DNA of 64,000 nt from Falsiroseomonas algicola (GCF_011040385.1 NZ_JAAIKB010000002.1:1-64000); one strand, 5' to 3'. Shown: positions 1 to 8,718, counted from the first letter of the stretch. Translations and numbers: made by a program. Notes: generated by a model not told the origin, from the letters alone.

Positions 1-116
1 GCGGCTGGACCGGCTACTACGGCAAGCCAGGTCCTATCGTCATGCTCGACGGATGGACCCACTTCCAGGCCGGCAAAGCCGCTCTCAAAACCCTCCAGAC
101 CTATGCAGATGTGTGA
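1..116 (+). CDS. C-terminal end of an unknown protein (5' truncated)
   Basis: The window opens inside a reading frame, with codons counted from base 3, that stops with TGA at 114-116. Only 37 residues are visible, beginning GWTGYYGKPG and ending LKTLQTYADV. No family is recognisable from so short a tail. It converges on the gene at 175-807, with a REP-like repeat between them. That it is a real gene is inferred from the fully open frame and high-GC codon pattern; its function is unknown. Confidence 0.45.
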   Translation, partial: GWTGYYGKPGPIVMLDGWTHFQAGKAALKTLQTYADV

Positions 117-120
117 ATCT

Positions 121-158
121 ACTAGCCCCTGAGGGGGGAGAGGGTTGGGTGAGGGGGG
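121..158. repeat. REP-like G-rich intergenic repeat (copy 1)
   Basis: The G-rich block containing GGGAGAGGGTTGGGTGAGGG lies between two convergent genes. The same core recurs at about 48426-48447 after the DEAD-box helicase gene. Here the C-rich left arm is short (CCCCTGAGGGG). Such intergenic palindromes are common in alphaproteobacteria as REP-like elements or transcript ends. Confidence 0.6.
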
Positions 159-174
159 CGTGCCGCCCCAATCC

Positions 175-807
175 CTACCCGTATCGCATTCCCCCCTTCC
201 GCAGCATCGCGCTCACATCCGGCTTCCCGCTCGCGCTCTTGGCCGGCGCCCAGAACTTCACCAGCTCGAAGGATGCGTCCTTCCCCCAGGGGTCCCAGAC
301 GGTCTTGTCCCCGTTGCTCCGCGCCCCGGGCCAGGACCCCAGCGAGGTGGACAGCGCCAGCGGGTAGGACCCCTTCACCGCCACCGTCTTCGCGGCGCCT
401 GTCTTGTCCGTGTAGCCATAGCCACCGCGCGGTTTGCGGAGCCCGGGATAGACGATGATGACGTGGCCATTCGTGCCCGTCTCCGCCTTGCCGCCCACCA
501 CCGGCACGCCCTGCAGCGCCAGCTCATAGGCGCGGTCCAGCGTCACCTCCGTCCAATCCGTGCTCTGCGTCAGGAAGGCCACCAGGTCGTTCGCCTGGCG
601 CTGCGGCCAGGCCTGCTCGCTCATCCCCAGCACGGTCCGCACGATGGCGTTGACGGCGTGGGAGCAGGAATTCGGGTGATCCTTGTAGGCGGCGGCGCAG
701 GCCTCCTTCAGCTTGGCCAGGGCCGCCGGGTCCTTCGGCGTTTCCAGGGAGGCATTGAACCCGCCCGGCAGCACGCCCTCCAGGCCCGTTGACGCCATCT
801 CGCCCAT
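175..807 (-). CDS. Possible papain-fold (NlpC/CHAP-like) hydrolase
   Basis: This 210-residue protein has no signal peptide. It contains a Cys in a helix-start context ([11 protein letters not shown], Cys48) and, about 67 residues later, a His leading a beta strand (GHVIIVYPG, His115). That Cys...His order and spacing resembles NlpC/P60, CHAP and small type VI amidase folds. The likeness is inferred from motifs only; no family signature is complete. The start at 807 is supported by GAGGAG about seven bases upstream on the minus strand. It stands alone, convergent with the truncated gene at the left edge. It could equally be an unrelated hypothetical protein. Confidence 0.6.
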   Translation of the reverse strand: MGEMASTGLEGVLPGGFNASLETPKDPAALAKLKEACAAAYKDHPNSCSHAVNAIVRTVLGMSEQAWPQRQANDLVAFLTQSTDWTEVTLDRAYELALQGVPVVGGKAETGTNGHVIIVYPGLRKPRGGYGYTDKTGAAKTVAVKGSYPLALSTSLGSWPGARSNGDKTVWDPWGKDASFELVKFWAPAKSASGKPDVSAMLRKGGMRYG

Positions 808-919
808 TCTCTTTCTCCTCGGCCGGGTCGGTCATCGGACCCGCGCGCAAGAAGATATCGCGACCCTGCCCCCGAACCATTTCGCCCTGCTTCGGGGGCT
901 GTGGATGAAGGGCCCGAGG

Positions 920-948
920 TTGACAGTTCGGCCTCCGCCACCTATCCC
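920..948 (+). promoter_or_regulatory. Promoter of rpmJ
   Basis: A perfect -35 TTGACA (920-925) is separated by exactly 17 bases from TATCCC (943-948), which matches four of six bases of a -10 box. The rpmJ start codon follows 26 bases further on. Spacing and position make this a good sigma-70-type promoter. Confidence 0.7.
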
Positions 949-973
949 GCCGCACCCCACCAGGACCACGACC

Positions 974-1099
974 ATGAAGATCCGCAACAGCCTCAAGACC
1001 GCCAAGACCCGCGACAAGAACTGCTTCCTGGTTCGCCGCAAGGGCCGCGTCTACGTGCTGAACAAGAAGAACCCGCGCCTGAAGGCCCGCCAGGGCTGA
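974..1099 (+). CDS. rpmJ: 50S ribosomal protein L36
   Basis: The 41-residue basic protein ([20 protein letters not shown]..., ending RLKARQG) is ribosomal protein L36, a component of the large subunit near the peptidyl transferase region. It has one cysteine and not the C-C-C-H zinc ribbon, so it is the zinc-independent type usual in alphaproteobacteria. The ATG is preceded by AGGA and by a strong promoter at 920-948. The gene is monocistronic and is followed by a cluster of hairpin terminators. Length and sequence fit the family fully. Confidence 0.95.
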   Translation: MKIRNSLKTAKTRDKNCFLVRRKGRVYVLNKKNPRLKARQG

Positions 1100-1151
1100 G
1101 GCTGCGCGCCCCGGGCCATCGCGCCCGGGATGCTTTCGTGGGGTTCTGATC

Positions 1152-1266
1152 GCCGCGCCGGGGCAACCCGGCGCGGCTTTCCGTTGTCCGTTGGGCCGGG
1201 GCAACCCGGCGCGGCTTTCCGTTGTCCGTTGGGCCGGGGCAACCCGGCGCGGCTTTCCGTTGTCCG
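1152..1266 (+). terminator. Terminator with three tandem 38-bp copies
   Basis: The first copy is a perfect hairpin with an 11-bp stem (GCCGCGCCGGG, 1152-1162, paired with 1167-1177), a GCAA tetraloop and a following TTT. The block then repeats twice with a period of 38 bases (GGGGCAACCCGGCGCGGC starting near 1160, 1198 and 1236). Copies 2 and 3 keep the loop and right arm but only five base pairs of the left arm. This ends rpmJ; the duplication of the terminator is unusual. Confidence 0.8.
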
Positions 1267-1285
1267 CTTGGGTCGGGGCAGGCCG

Positions 1286-1645
1286 TCAGCGCGGCGTCAG
1301 CCGCTCCGTCCCGAGGCCCCCCTCGCGCCCCGCGGTCCAGATGCCCTGCATCGACCCGTCCGGCGCGATCTCATAGAGCACGGTGCCGAGCGTGCCGCCC
1401 TGGCTGTAGCCCACGGCGAGGATCTTGCCGTTGGACACGCCGATGCCATTGATGGTCTCGCCCCCCACGCGCCAGGACAGGCGCCAGGTCTGCGGCCCCG
1501 TCGGCGTGAACTGCACGGTGCCGGAATAGCGCGACCCGTCGCCCCCGGCGCCCTCCACCACATAGAAGCCGGCGCGCTGCGCCGCGGCCGGCGTGGCCAG
1601 CAGCGGCAGCCCGAGCAGCGCCGCCGCGATGATCCTGGTCTTCAT
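1286..1645 (-). CDS. Small secreted protein, beta-rich domain (paralogue 1)
   Basis: The 119-residue protein has an N-terminal signal peptide (MKTRIIAAALLGLPLLATPAAAQ) with an A-x-A cleavage site. The mature part follows a pattern G-FYVVEG-DGS-YSG-V, W-V-GG, G-G-G and PDGSM-G-WT. The same pattern occurs in the protein at 12803-13225, so the two are paralogues. It resembles small secreted beta-sheet domains of the LIC10280 type, but function is unknown. The start has GGAGG close upstream on the minus strand. It is divergent from glcD, with a 166-base shared intergenic region. Confidence 0.8.
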   Translation of the reverse strand: MKTRIIAAALLGLPLLATPAAAQRAGFYVVEGAGGDGSRYSGTVQFTPTGPQTWRLSWRVGGETINGIGVSNGKILAVGYSQGGTLGTVLYEIAPDGSMQGIWTAGREGGLGTERLTPR

Positions 1646-1811
1646 GGTGCCTCCTGTCCCTGTTGGCGCCCCCGTCCTGCCACGGACCGGTTACGCAAGG
1701 ATCAAGGGAGGCATGCCTGGCACCGCGGCGCCAGGGGGGACGCATGCCCGCCTGCTTGCCGCAAGCCGGGCGCACGGCCATCTTCGTGGCAATGACACGT
1801 CCGAGGTCGCC

Positions 1812-3242
1812 ATGATCCCGCTGCCGCCCCCGAAGCCCGAGATCCTCGCGCGGCGGGACGCGATCATCGCCGCACTCCGCACCCTGGTGCCGGGGGAGGG
1901 CGTCATCGGCGACGAGACGCGCCTCAAGCCCTATGAGACCGATGGCCTCTCCGCCTACCGCCAGCCGCCGCTGGCGGTGGTGCTGCCCACCACGACGGAG
2001 CAGGTGGCCGCCGTCATGCGCTACTGCCACGGGAACGGCATTCGCGTCGTCCCCCGCGGCGCCGGCACGTCGCTGTCGGGCGGCGCCTTGCCCCTGGCCG
2101 ATGCGGTGGTGATCGGCCTGATGCGCATGAACCGCATCCTGGAGATCGATTTCGACGACCGCCTGGCGGTGGTGGAAGCCGGCGTCACCAACCTCGGCAT
2201 CACCAAGGCGGTGGAGCATGAGGGCTTCTTCTACGCGCCCGACCCGTCCAGCCAGCTCGCCTGCATGATCGGCGGCAACGTCAACATGAACTCGGGCGGC
2301 GCGCATTGCCTGAAATACGGCGTCACCGCCAACAACCTGCTGGGCCTGAAGCTGGTGACGCCGGAAGGCGAGATCGTCGAGGTCGGCGGCGACCACCTCG
2401 ACACCGCGGGCTATGACTGGCTCGGCCTGATGACGGGCAGCGAGGGCATGCTCGGCATCGTCACCGAGGTCACCGTCCGCATCCTGCGCGGCCCCGAGGG
2501 GGCGCGGGCCATGCTCGCCGCCTTCAAGGGCACGGAGATCGCCGGCGCCGCGGTCGATGCCATCATCGGCAGCGGCATCATCCCCGTGGCGCTCGAATTC
2601 ATGGACAAGCCCTGCATCCATGCCTGCGAAGCCTTCGCCCATGCGGGCTACCCGCTGGATGCGGAAGCGATGCTGATCATCGAGGTCGAGGGCAGCGTCG
2701 CCGAGCAGGATTTTCTCCTGGCCCGAATCAAGGAGATCTGCGCGCGCTTCGATCCGATCAGCCTGAAGGTCGCGACGTCCGCCGAGGAATCCATGGCGAT
2801 CTGGAAGGGCCGCAAGGGCGCCTTCGGCGCGGTCGGCCGCATCTCCCCCGACTATCTCTGCATGGATGGCACCATCCCGACCGGGGAGCTCCCCTTCGTG
2901 CTGAAGCGGATCGGGGAGATGAGCACCCAATACGGGCTGCAGGTTGCCAACGTCTTCCATGCCGGGGACGGCAACCTGCACCCGCTGATCATGTTCGACG
3001 CCAACAATCCCGCCAGCTTCCGCGCCGCGGAGGATTTCGGCGCCGACATCCTGAAGCTCTGTGTCGAGGTCGGCGGCTGCCTGACCGGGGAGCATGGCGT
3101 GGGGGTGGAGAAGCGGGACCTCATGCATGTCCAGTTCCAGCCGCATGAACTGGCCCAGCAGCGCGCCATCAAGACGGCCTTCGACCCCGCCTGGCTGCTG
3201 AACCCGCACAAGGTCTTCCCGCTGGAAGCGCTGCCCCAGTGA
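1812..3242 (+). CDS. glcD: Glycolate oxidase, FAD-linked subunit GlcD
   Basis: This 476-residue flavoprotein is the FAD subunit of glycolate oxidase, which oxidises glycolate (or D-lactate-like 2-hydroxy acids) to glyoxylate and passes electrons to the membrane through GlcF. The FAD_binding_4 (PCMH) domain spans roughly residues 45-230, with PRGAGTSLSGGALP and GGNVNMNSGGAHCLKYG. The C-terminal FAD-oxidase domain contains FHAGDGNLHP and GEHGVGVEKR. The ATG at 1812 is chosen because the conserved N-terminus begins there and GAGG lies upstream; longer in-frame starts run into the divergent gene. It overlaps glcE by four bases (GTGA), so the two are translationally coupled. Confidence 0.95.
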   Translation: MIPLPPPKPEILARRDAIIAALRTLVPGEGVIGDETRLKPYETDGLSAYRQPPLAVVLPTTTEQVAAVMRYCHGNGIRVVPRGAGTSLSGGALPLADAVVIGLMRMNRILEIDFDDRLAVVEAGVTNLGITKAVEHEGFFYAPDPSSQLACMIGGNVNMNSGGAHCLKYGVTANNLLGLKLVTPEGEIVEVGGDHLDTAGYDWLGLMTGSEGMLGIVTEVTVRILRGPEGARAMLAAFKGTEIAGAAVDAIIGSGIIPVALEFMDKPCIHACEAFAHAGYPLDAEAMLIIEVEGSVAEQDFLLARIKEICARFDPISLKVATSAEESMAIWKGRKGAFGAVGRISPDYLCMDGTIPTGELPFVLKRIGEMSTQYGLQVANVFHAGDGNLHPLIMFDANNPASFRAAEDFGADILKLCVEVGGCLTGEHGVGVEKRDLMHVQFQPHELAQQRAIKTAFDPAWLLNPHKVFPLEALPQ

Positions 3243-4393
3243 ACGCCCCGGATACAGAGGCCGGCATCGTCGACGCCGTCCTGGCCGCCCGCGAACCGCT
3301 GGCCATCGAGGGCAACGGATCGAAGCGCGGCCTGCTCCGCCCGGTCCAGGCGGCGGAGACGCTGTCCACCCGCAACCTCTCCGGCATCACCCTCTACAAG
3401 CCGACGGAGATGGTCCTTTCCGCCCGCGCCGGCACGCCGCTGCCGGAGATCGAGGCGACGCTCGCGGAGCGCGGCCAGATGCTGGCGCCGGAACCGCCGG
3501 ACACCCACGCCCTGTTCGGCGTCCGCCAGCCCGCCACTATCGGCGGCATCGTCGCCACCAACCTCTCCGGCCCGCGGCGCATCAATGCCGGCTCCATCCG
3601 CGACCACCTGCTCGGCATCCGCTTCGTGAACGGCCGCGGGGAGGTGGTGCGCAGCGGCGGGCGCGTGCTGAAGAACGTGACGGGGCTCGACCTCTGCAAG
3701 CTGCTGGCGGGCAGCCACGGCACGCTCGGCGTGCTCACCGAGATCACGATGAAGGTCCTGCCCGCCACGGAAGCCACGGCGACGCTGAAGGTCGCCGTGC
3801 CCGACATCGCCACCGGCATCCGCGCGCTGAGCGCGGGCCTCACCAGCCCCTATGGCATCACCGGCGCCGCCCTGCTGCCGATGGGCCCGACCGCCCTGCT
3901 GCGGCTCGAGGATTTTGCCGAATCCGTCACCTACCGCGCAGCCCGGCTGCGGGAGGACCTGGCGCGCTTCGGCGAGGTCTCGATGGTGGAGGCGCCGGAA
4001 TCCCGCCTGCTCTGGCGCTCCATCCGCGACGCCGATCCCATCAATGGCGGGCCGGACCACGCCATCTGGCGCCTCTCCATCCGCCCCTCCGCCGCGCCGG
4101 CGCTGGTCGCGGCGCTGCAGGAGGCTTTCGCCGCGCGGCTGCTGCTGGATTGGGGCGGCGGCCTGGTCTGGGTGGCGGGACCTGCGACGGAGGAGGCGCA
4201 CCAGGCCGTCCTCGCCGCCACCATCGCCGCCCGGGGCAGCTACACCCTGTTCCGCGCCCCCGAACCGCTGCGCGCCGCCGTCGCCGTCATCCCGCCGGAA
4301 GCTCCCGCGCTGGCTGCCATCGCCGCCCGGGTGAAGGCGGCGCTGGACCCCGCCGGCCTGTTCAACCCCGGCCGCATGAGGGCGGGGCAGTGA
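3239..4393 (+). CDS. glcE: Glycolate oxidase, FAD-binding subunit GlcE
   Basis: The 384-residue protein is the second flavin-type subunit of glycolate oxidase. It shows a shortened PCMH fold with GNGSKRG, QPATIGGIVATNLSGPRR and GSHGTLGVLTE, and ends in a LFNPGRM motif typical of this family. The start is GTG at 3239, inside the stop of glcD. Its own stop overlaps the GTG start of the next gene (M81 peptidase), so glcD-glcE-M81 form one transcription unit. GlcE is needed with GlcD and GlcF for activity in the known systems. Confidence 0.93.
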   Translation: MNAPDTEAGIVDAVLAAREPLAIEGNGSKRGLLRPVQAAETLSTRNLSGITLYKPTEMVLSARAGTPLPEIEATLAERGQMLAPEPPDTHALFGVRQPATIGGIVATNLSGPRRINAGSIRDHLLGIRFVNGRGEVVRSGGRVLKNVTGLDLCKLLAGSHGTLGVLTEITMKVLPATEATATLKVAVPDIATGIRALSAGLTSPYGITGAALLPMGPTALLRLEDFAESVTYRAARLREDLARFGEVSMVEAPESRLLWRSIRDADPINGGPDHAIWRLSIRPSAAPALVAALQEAFAARLLLDWGGGLVWVAGPATEEAHQAVLAATIAARGSYTLFRAPEPLRAAVAVIPPEAPALAAIAARVKAALDPAGLFNPGRMRAGQ

Positions 4394-5919
4394 CCACACC
4401 GCGCGTTGCTATCTGCGGCCTCCACCTGGAGGTCAACGCCTTCTCCCCCCTTACCACCCGCGCCGATTTCGAGGCGCTGTCCTGGGTGGAGGGAGACGCG
4501 ATCACCGAGGCCGGCCGCGCCGCCGTCTCCGCCACCCCCGCGGAGGTGCCCGGCTTCTACCGCCGCATGGACGAGACAGGGCCGTGGGAGCCCGTTCCCC
4601 TCATCATGATCAGCGCGCCCCCCGGCGGCATGATGGAGCCCGGCCTCTTCCCCGATTTCCTGGCGCGCCTGGCGCGCCGCCTGGATGAAGCCGGCCCCAT
4701 CGACGCCGTCTATGTCGGCAGCCACGGCGCCAGCCGGTCGGTCGAGGAGGCGGACACCGATGGCGCCATCCTGGCCCTGCTGCGCGAGCGCCTCGGCCCA
4801 GACGTGCCCATCGTCGGCACGCTCGACCTCCACTGCAATGTCAGCGACCGCCAGGTGGCGCTGGCCGACCTCCTCATCGGCTACCGCACCAACCCGCATG
4901 TGGACATGCGCGACCGCGCCGCGGAGGCCGCCGACGCCATCCGCCACCTGCTGGCGACGTGCGAGAGGCCGGAAACCCACTTCATCCGCCTGCCGCTGAC
5001 ACCGCCCACCGTCACGCTGCTGACCGCCGAGCGATCGCCCTATGCCGACGCCATCCGGCAGGGGGTCGCGATGCGCGACTCGGACGCCGACCTGCTCGGC
5101 ATCTCCGTCACCGGCGGCTTCGCCTATACCGACATCCCGAAATGCGGCCTGTGCGTCTGGGCGACGGCGCGGGCGGGGCAGGGGGCCAAGGCCCGCGCGG
5201 CGGCCGAGGCCCTGGCGCGCGGGATCTGGGAGAACCGCGCCGCCCTCTCCCGCACCCTGACCAGCATCGAGGATGCGGTGGCCGAGGCCGTCGCGACCGG
5301 CGCCGACCCTGCGCGCCCGAGCCTGATCCTGGCCGATGTCGCGGACAATCCCGGCGGGGGCGGCGGCGGCAACACCACCGCGCTGCTCTCGGCCCTGCAC
5401 GCCTCCGGCGCGCGGGGGGTGGTCTTCGGTGTGCTGGTGGACCCGGCTCTGGCCGCCACCTGCCACGCGGCCGGGCAGGGCGCGCGGATCGAGGCCGTGG
5501 CCAATGCCGCCCCATCCCCGTTCGCGGAAACCTTCCGCGCCATGGCCCGTGTGCGCACCCTTTCCGATGGTCACGGAGTCGGCCGCCGCGGTGGCCTTGC
5601 CGGCCGCGCCTTCACCCTCGGCCCTTCGGCGCTGCTCGAACTGGAGGGCAGCGGGTTGCTGCTCGCCGTCGGATCGCTCCGCCGGCAATTGCAGGACCCC
5701 GCGATGCTCGAATTGCTCGGCGTCGATGTGGACGCCGCCCGCACCATCGTCGTGAAGTCGCGCGGCCATTTCCGCGCGGGCTTCGACCTCTACGCGACGC
5801 CGGACCGCACCTGGGAAGTCGATGCCCCCGGCCTGGTCAGCCCCGTGCTCTCCCGCTTCACCTTCACCGGCCTGCCGCGCCCCGTCTTCCCGCTGGATGC
5901 GGAGGCGGCCTGGCCGTAG
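4390..5919 (+). CDS. M81 family metallopeptidase (MlrC-like)
   Basis: The 509-residue protein belongs to the M81 / DUF1485 family, named after MlrC of microcystin degraders, a zinc hydrolase of small linear peptides or related amides. Recognisable segments are CGLHLEVNAFSP at the N-terminus, YVGSHGAS, GTLDLHCNVSD (metal ligands), IGYRTNPHVDM, and the C-terminal MlrC domain starting near ADVADNPGGGGGGNTT, followed by KSRGHFRAGFD. The GTG start at 4390 overlaps the glcE stop. Its natural substrate here is unknown; the position inside the glycolate oxidase genes suggests a catabolic role. Family membership is firm, substrate is not. Confidence 0.9.
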   Translation: MTTPRVAICGLHLEVNAFSPLTTRADFEALSWVEGDAITEAGRAAVSATPAEVPGFYRRMDETGPWEPVPLIMISAPPGGMMEPGLFPDFLARLARRLDEAGPIDAVYVGSHGASRSVEEADTDGAILALLRERLGPDVPIVGTLDLHCNVSDRQVALADLLIGYRTNPHVDMRDRAAEAADAIRHLLATCERPETHFIRLPLTPPTVTLLTAERSPYADAIRQGVAMRDSDADLLGISVTGGFAYTDIPKCGLCVWATARAGQGAKARAAAEALARGIWENRAALSRTLTSIEDAVAEAVATGADPARPSLILADVADNPGGGGGGNTTALLSALHASGARGVVFGVLVDPALAATCHAAGQGARIEAVANAAPSPFAETFRAMARVRTLSDGHGVGRRGGLAGRAFTLGPSALLELEGSGLLLAVGSLRRQLQDPAMLELLGVDVDAARTIVVKSRGHFRAGFDLYATPDRTWEVDAPGLVSPVLSRFTFTGLPRPVFPLDAEAAWP

Positions 5920-5926
5920 CGGCGCC

Positions 5927-6115
5927 TCAGCGCGCCGCCTGGTCCCGGCGGTCGCCCCGGCGCCGGTCACCCTCGCGCCGATCCGCCTTCACGCCGCCAT
6001 TGACCCGGAGAAGTGCCTCCTGCCGCGCGGCCTCCACCGGCCCCATCCAGGCAATCCGCGACTCAGCCATGGGCTGCGCGCTCACCGGGCTGTGCCGGCC
6101 TTGGTCGTTCCGCAT
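5927..6115 (-). CDS. Small basic hypothetical protein (62 aa)
   Basis: A 62-residue frame (MRNDQGRHSPVSAQP...) sits on the opposite strand between the M81 gene and glcF. It has a good ribosome site, GGAGG with about eight bases to the ATG. The C-terminus is strongly charged (DRREGDRRRGDRRDQ). No family is recognised. It could be a small nucleic-acid-binding protein, or a fortuitous frame; the ribosome site and fit between neighbours favour a real gene. Confidence 0.5.
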   Translation of the reverse strand: MRNDQGRHSPVSAQPMAESRIAWMGPVEAARQEALLRVNGGVKADRREGDRRRGDRRDQAAR

Positions 6116-6312
6116 TCTGCGTTCCTCCGATGCCGCAATGATAACGCGGCCGGCGCGAGACCGTCGATTGAAAACTGTCATGAAAACGGCATCCTGCGTT
6201 GCAAGTTGCAAGTCGGGTCCTCCGACACGACCAATTTCGCAACGCGCGTGCCAAGCGCTTCCCCGCCAGCCGCCCAGGCCCCATCTTCGCCCCCAGAGAG
6301 GAACGCGCCGGC

Positions 6313-7641
6313 ATGCAGACCAGCTTCACCGAGGAACAGCTCCGCGACCCCGATACGGCGGAGAGCAACCGCATCCTCCGGACCTGCGTGCATTGCGGCT
6401 TCTGCACGGCCACCTGCCCGACCTTCGCCCTGCTGGGCGATGAGCTGGATAGCCCCCGCGGCCGCATCTACCTGATCAAGGACATGCTGGAGAATGACCG
6501 CCCGGCGACGCCGGAGGTGGTGAAGCATGTCGATCGCTGCCTCTCCTGCCTGTCCTGCATGACGACCTGCCCGTCGGGCGTCCACTACATGCACCTGGTC
6601 GATCACGCCCGCCGGCATATCGAGGAGACCTACGAACGCCCGAAGGCCGAGCGCGCGCTGCGCCGCCTGCTGTCCTTCCTGCTGCCGCATCCCGCGCGCT
6701 TCCGCCTGGCGCTGATCGGCGCCTCCCTCGGCCGGCCCTTCGCCCGCTTCGTCCCCGGCGCGTCGATGACCGCGCAGCGTCTCCGCGCCATGCTGAAGCT
6801 GGCCCCCGGCCATGTCCCCGGGCCGAGCGCGCTCGACCGCCCGGGTGTCCACAAGGCCGTCGGCGAACGGCGCGGCCGTGTCGCGCTGCTGACGGGCTGC
6901 GCGCAGCAGGTGCTGGCGCCTTCCATCAACGAGGCCACGATCCGCCTGCTGACGCGCATGGGGATCGAGGTGGTGGTGACGCGCGAGCAGGGCTGCTGCG
7001 GCGCGCTCGACCACCATATGGGCCACCATGACCCCGCCATGGCGCTGGCCCGCGCCAACATCGCCGCCTGGACGCAGGCGGGCGACCTCGACGGCATCAT
7101 CATCAACGCCTCGGGCTGCGGGACCACGGTGAAGGATTACGGCTTCATGTTCCGCGCGGAGGCGGGCGATTGGCCGGAGCGTGCCGCGAAGGTCAGCGCG
7201 CTGGCCATGGACATCTCCGAGGCCCTGCTGAAGTTCGGCTATGCGCCGACGCGCGCCGCCCCCGGCCTGACCGTCGCCTACCACGCCGCCTGCTCCCTGC
7301 AGCATGGCCAGAAGATCACCGCCGCGCCGAAGGATCTGCTGAAGCGCGCCGGCTTCGCGGTGAAGGAACCGGCGGAGGGCCATCTCTGCTGCGGCAGCGC
7401 GGGCACCTACAACATCCTGCAGCCCGAGATCGCGGGGCAGCTTCGGGACCGCAAGCTCGCCAACCTCGACCGCACCCGCGCGGACCTGATCGCCGCCGGC
7501 AATATCGGCTGCCTGACCCAGCTCGCGGGCGGCGCCATGCCCACGGTCCATACGGTGGAACTGCTGGACTGGATGGCGGGTGGGGAAGCGCCCCCCGCCG
7601 TCACCACCGCACTGAAGAAGAAGTCCCGCCAGCCCGGATAG
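6313..7641 (+). CDS. glcF: Glycolate oxidase, iron-sulfur subunit GlcF
   Basis: The 442-residue protein carries two 4Fe-4S ferredoxin clusters near the N-terminus (CVHCGFCTATCPT and CLSCLSCMTTCPSG) and two C-terminal cysteine-rich CCG-type domains (GCCGALDHH and LCCGSAGTYN). It takes electrons from GlcDE and delivers them to the quinone pool at the membrane. The ATG at 6313 has AGAGGAA upstream and gives the usual family length. It is separated from glcE by the M81 gene and a small antisense gene, unlike the usual contiguous glcDEF order. Confidence 0.94.
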   Translation: MQTSFTEEQLRDPDTAESNRILRTCVHCGFCTATCPTFALLGDELDSPRGRIYLIKDMLENDRPATPEVVKHVDRCLSCLSCMTTCPSGVHYMHLVDHARRHIEETYERPKAERALRRLLSFLLPHPARFRLALIGASLGRPFARFVPGASMTAQRLRAMLKLAPGHVPGPSALDRPGVHKAVGERRGRVALLTGCAQQVLAPSINEATIRLLTRMGIEVVVTREQGCCGALDHHMGHHDPAMALARANIAAWTQAGDLDGIIINASGCGTTVKDYGFMFRAEAGDWPERAAKVSALAMDISEALLKFGYAPTRAAPGLTVAYHAACSLQHGQKITAAPKDLLKRAGFAVKEPAEGHLCCGSAGTYNILQPEIAGQLRDRKLANLDRTRADLIAAGNIGCLTQLAGGAMPTVHTVELLDWMAGGEAPPAVTTALKKKSRQPG

Positions 7642-7699
7642 CTTGACAGTCCCGGCGCGCCCCGCTTCCTCCCGCCGCAACAACGCCGGAAGGAAACCC

Positions 7700-8698
7700 A
7701 TGCGCCGCCGCGCCCTGATCGCCGCCGCCAGCCTCCTCGCCACGCCCCGCCTGGCCTTCGCCCAGGGCAGCTGGCCGGAGCGTCCCGTCTCCCTCATCGT
7801 CCCCTTCACCCCGGGCGGCTCCACCGACATCGCGGCCCGCATCATCGCGGAGCGCCTGGCGCCGAAGCTCGGCCCCAATGCCCGCCTCATCATCGAGAAC
7901 CGCGCCGGTGCCGGCGGATCGCTGGGCGCCGATGTCGTCAAGCGCGCCAACCCCGATGGCTACATGCTGCTGGTGGCGACCGCCTCCTCCCACGGCACCA
8001 ACCCCGCCGCGCTGCCGCAGACCACCCCCTACGACGCGCTGGAGGATTTTTCCTCGATTGCCATCCTCGGGGGTGGCCCCATGGTCATCGTCGTCCCGGG
8101 GCGGTCGCGCTTCCGCACCATCCAGGACCTGATCGCCGCCATGCGGGCCGAACCCGGCCGCCTGTCCTTCGCCACCTCCGGCGCCGGCGGCATCGGCCAC
8201 CTCACGGGCGAGTACTTCATGGCCCGCGCGGGCGGCGCCGGCGGTTCGCTGCGCTCCCAGCACATTCCCTATCGCGGCGGCGCGCAGGTCCTCGCCGCCA
8301 TGGCGGCCGGGGAGGTGGACTGGTCCTGCGAGGTCCTGGCCTCCGCCACGCCGCACCTCCGCGACAACACCTCCCGCGGCCTCGCCATCAGCGGCCGCAC
8401 GCGCCACCCGCTGATGCCGGAGATCCCGACCCTGGCCGAATCCGGCCTGGCCGATTTCGACGTCACCACCTGGAACATGCTGCTCGGCCCGAGGAACCTG
8501 CCCGCACCGCTGGTCGCCCGCCTGAACGAGGCGGTGAACGCCACCCTCGCGGAGCCCCAGGTCCGCGACCGCATGGCCACCGCCGGCGTGGACGCCGCCG
8601 CGCCCAACACCCCGGCCGAAGCGCGCGCCTTCCTGGCGGCGGAGCTCGCGAAGTTCCGCGACATCGTCCGGGTTGCGGGGATCGCCTTGGGGCGGTGA
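7700..8698 (+). CDS. TTT-family periplasmic solute receptor (Bug protein) 1
   Basis: This 332-residue protein has a signal peptide (MRRRALIAAASLLATPRLAFAQ) and the hallmarks of tripartite tricarboxylate receptors: WPERPVSLIVPFTPGGSTDIAAR, ENRAGAGGSLGA, ADPDGYMLL-like NPDGYMLL, and HIPYRGGAQ. Such receptors bind carboxylates in the periplasm for TctAB-type permeases. No permease genes are next to it. A perfect -35-like TTGACA at 7643-7648 just after glcF suggests its own promoter, though no good -10 follows. AAGGAAA precedes the ATG. The ligand is unknown; glycolate-related acids are possible by context. Confidence 0.88.
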   Translation: MRRRALIAAASLLATPRLAFAQGSWPERPVSLIVPFTPGGSTDIAARIIAERLAPKLGPNARLIIENRAGAGGSLGADVVKRANPDGYMLLVATASSHGTNPAALPQTTPYDALEDFSSIAILGGGPMVIVVPGRSRFRTIQDLIAAMRAEPGRLSFATSGAGGIGHLTGEYFMARAGGAGGSLRSQHIPYRGGAQVLAAMAAGEVDWSCEVLASATPHLRDNTSRGLAISGRTRHPLMPEIPTLAESGLADFDVTTWNMLLGPRNLPAPLVARLNEAVNATLAEPQVRDRMATAGVDAAAPNTPAEARAFLAAELAKFRDIVRVAGIALGR

Positions 8699-8718
8699 TG
8701 GCCATGTCGCGCGGGTGG

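Noticed and set aside
1156-1266. Possible CRISPR-like repeats after rpmJ
   Set aside because: The 38-bp units are contiguous tandem copies without spacers and form a terminator hairpin.
1371-3209. A 612-residue open frame antisense to glcD
   Set aside because: Composition is that of the shadow of a high-GC gene, and the plus strand carries clear GlcD motifs.
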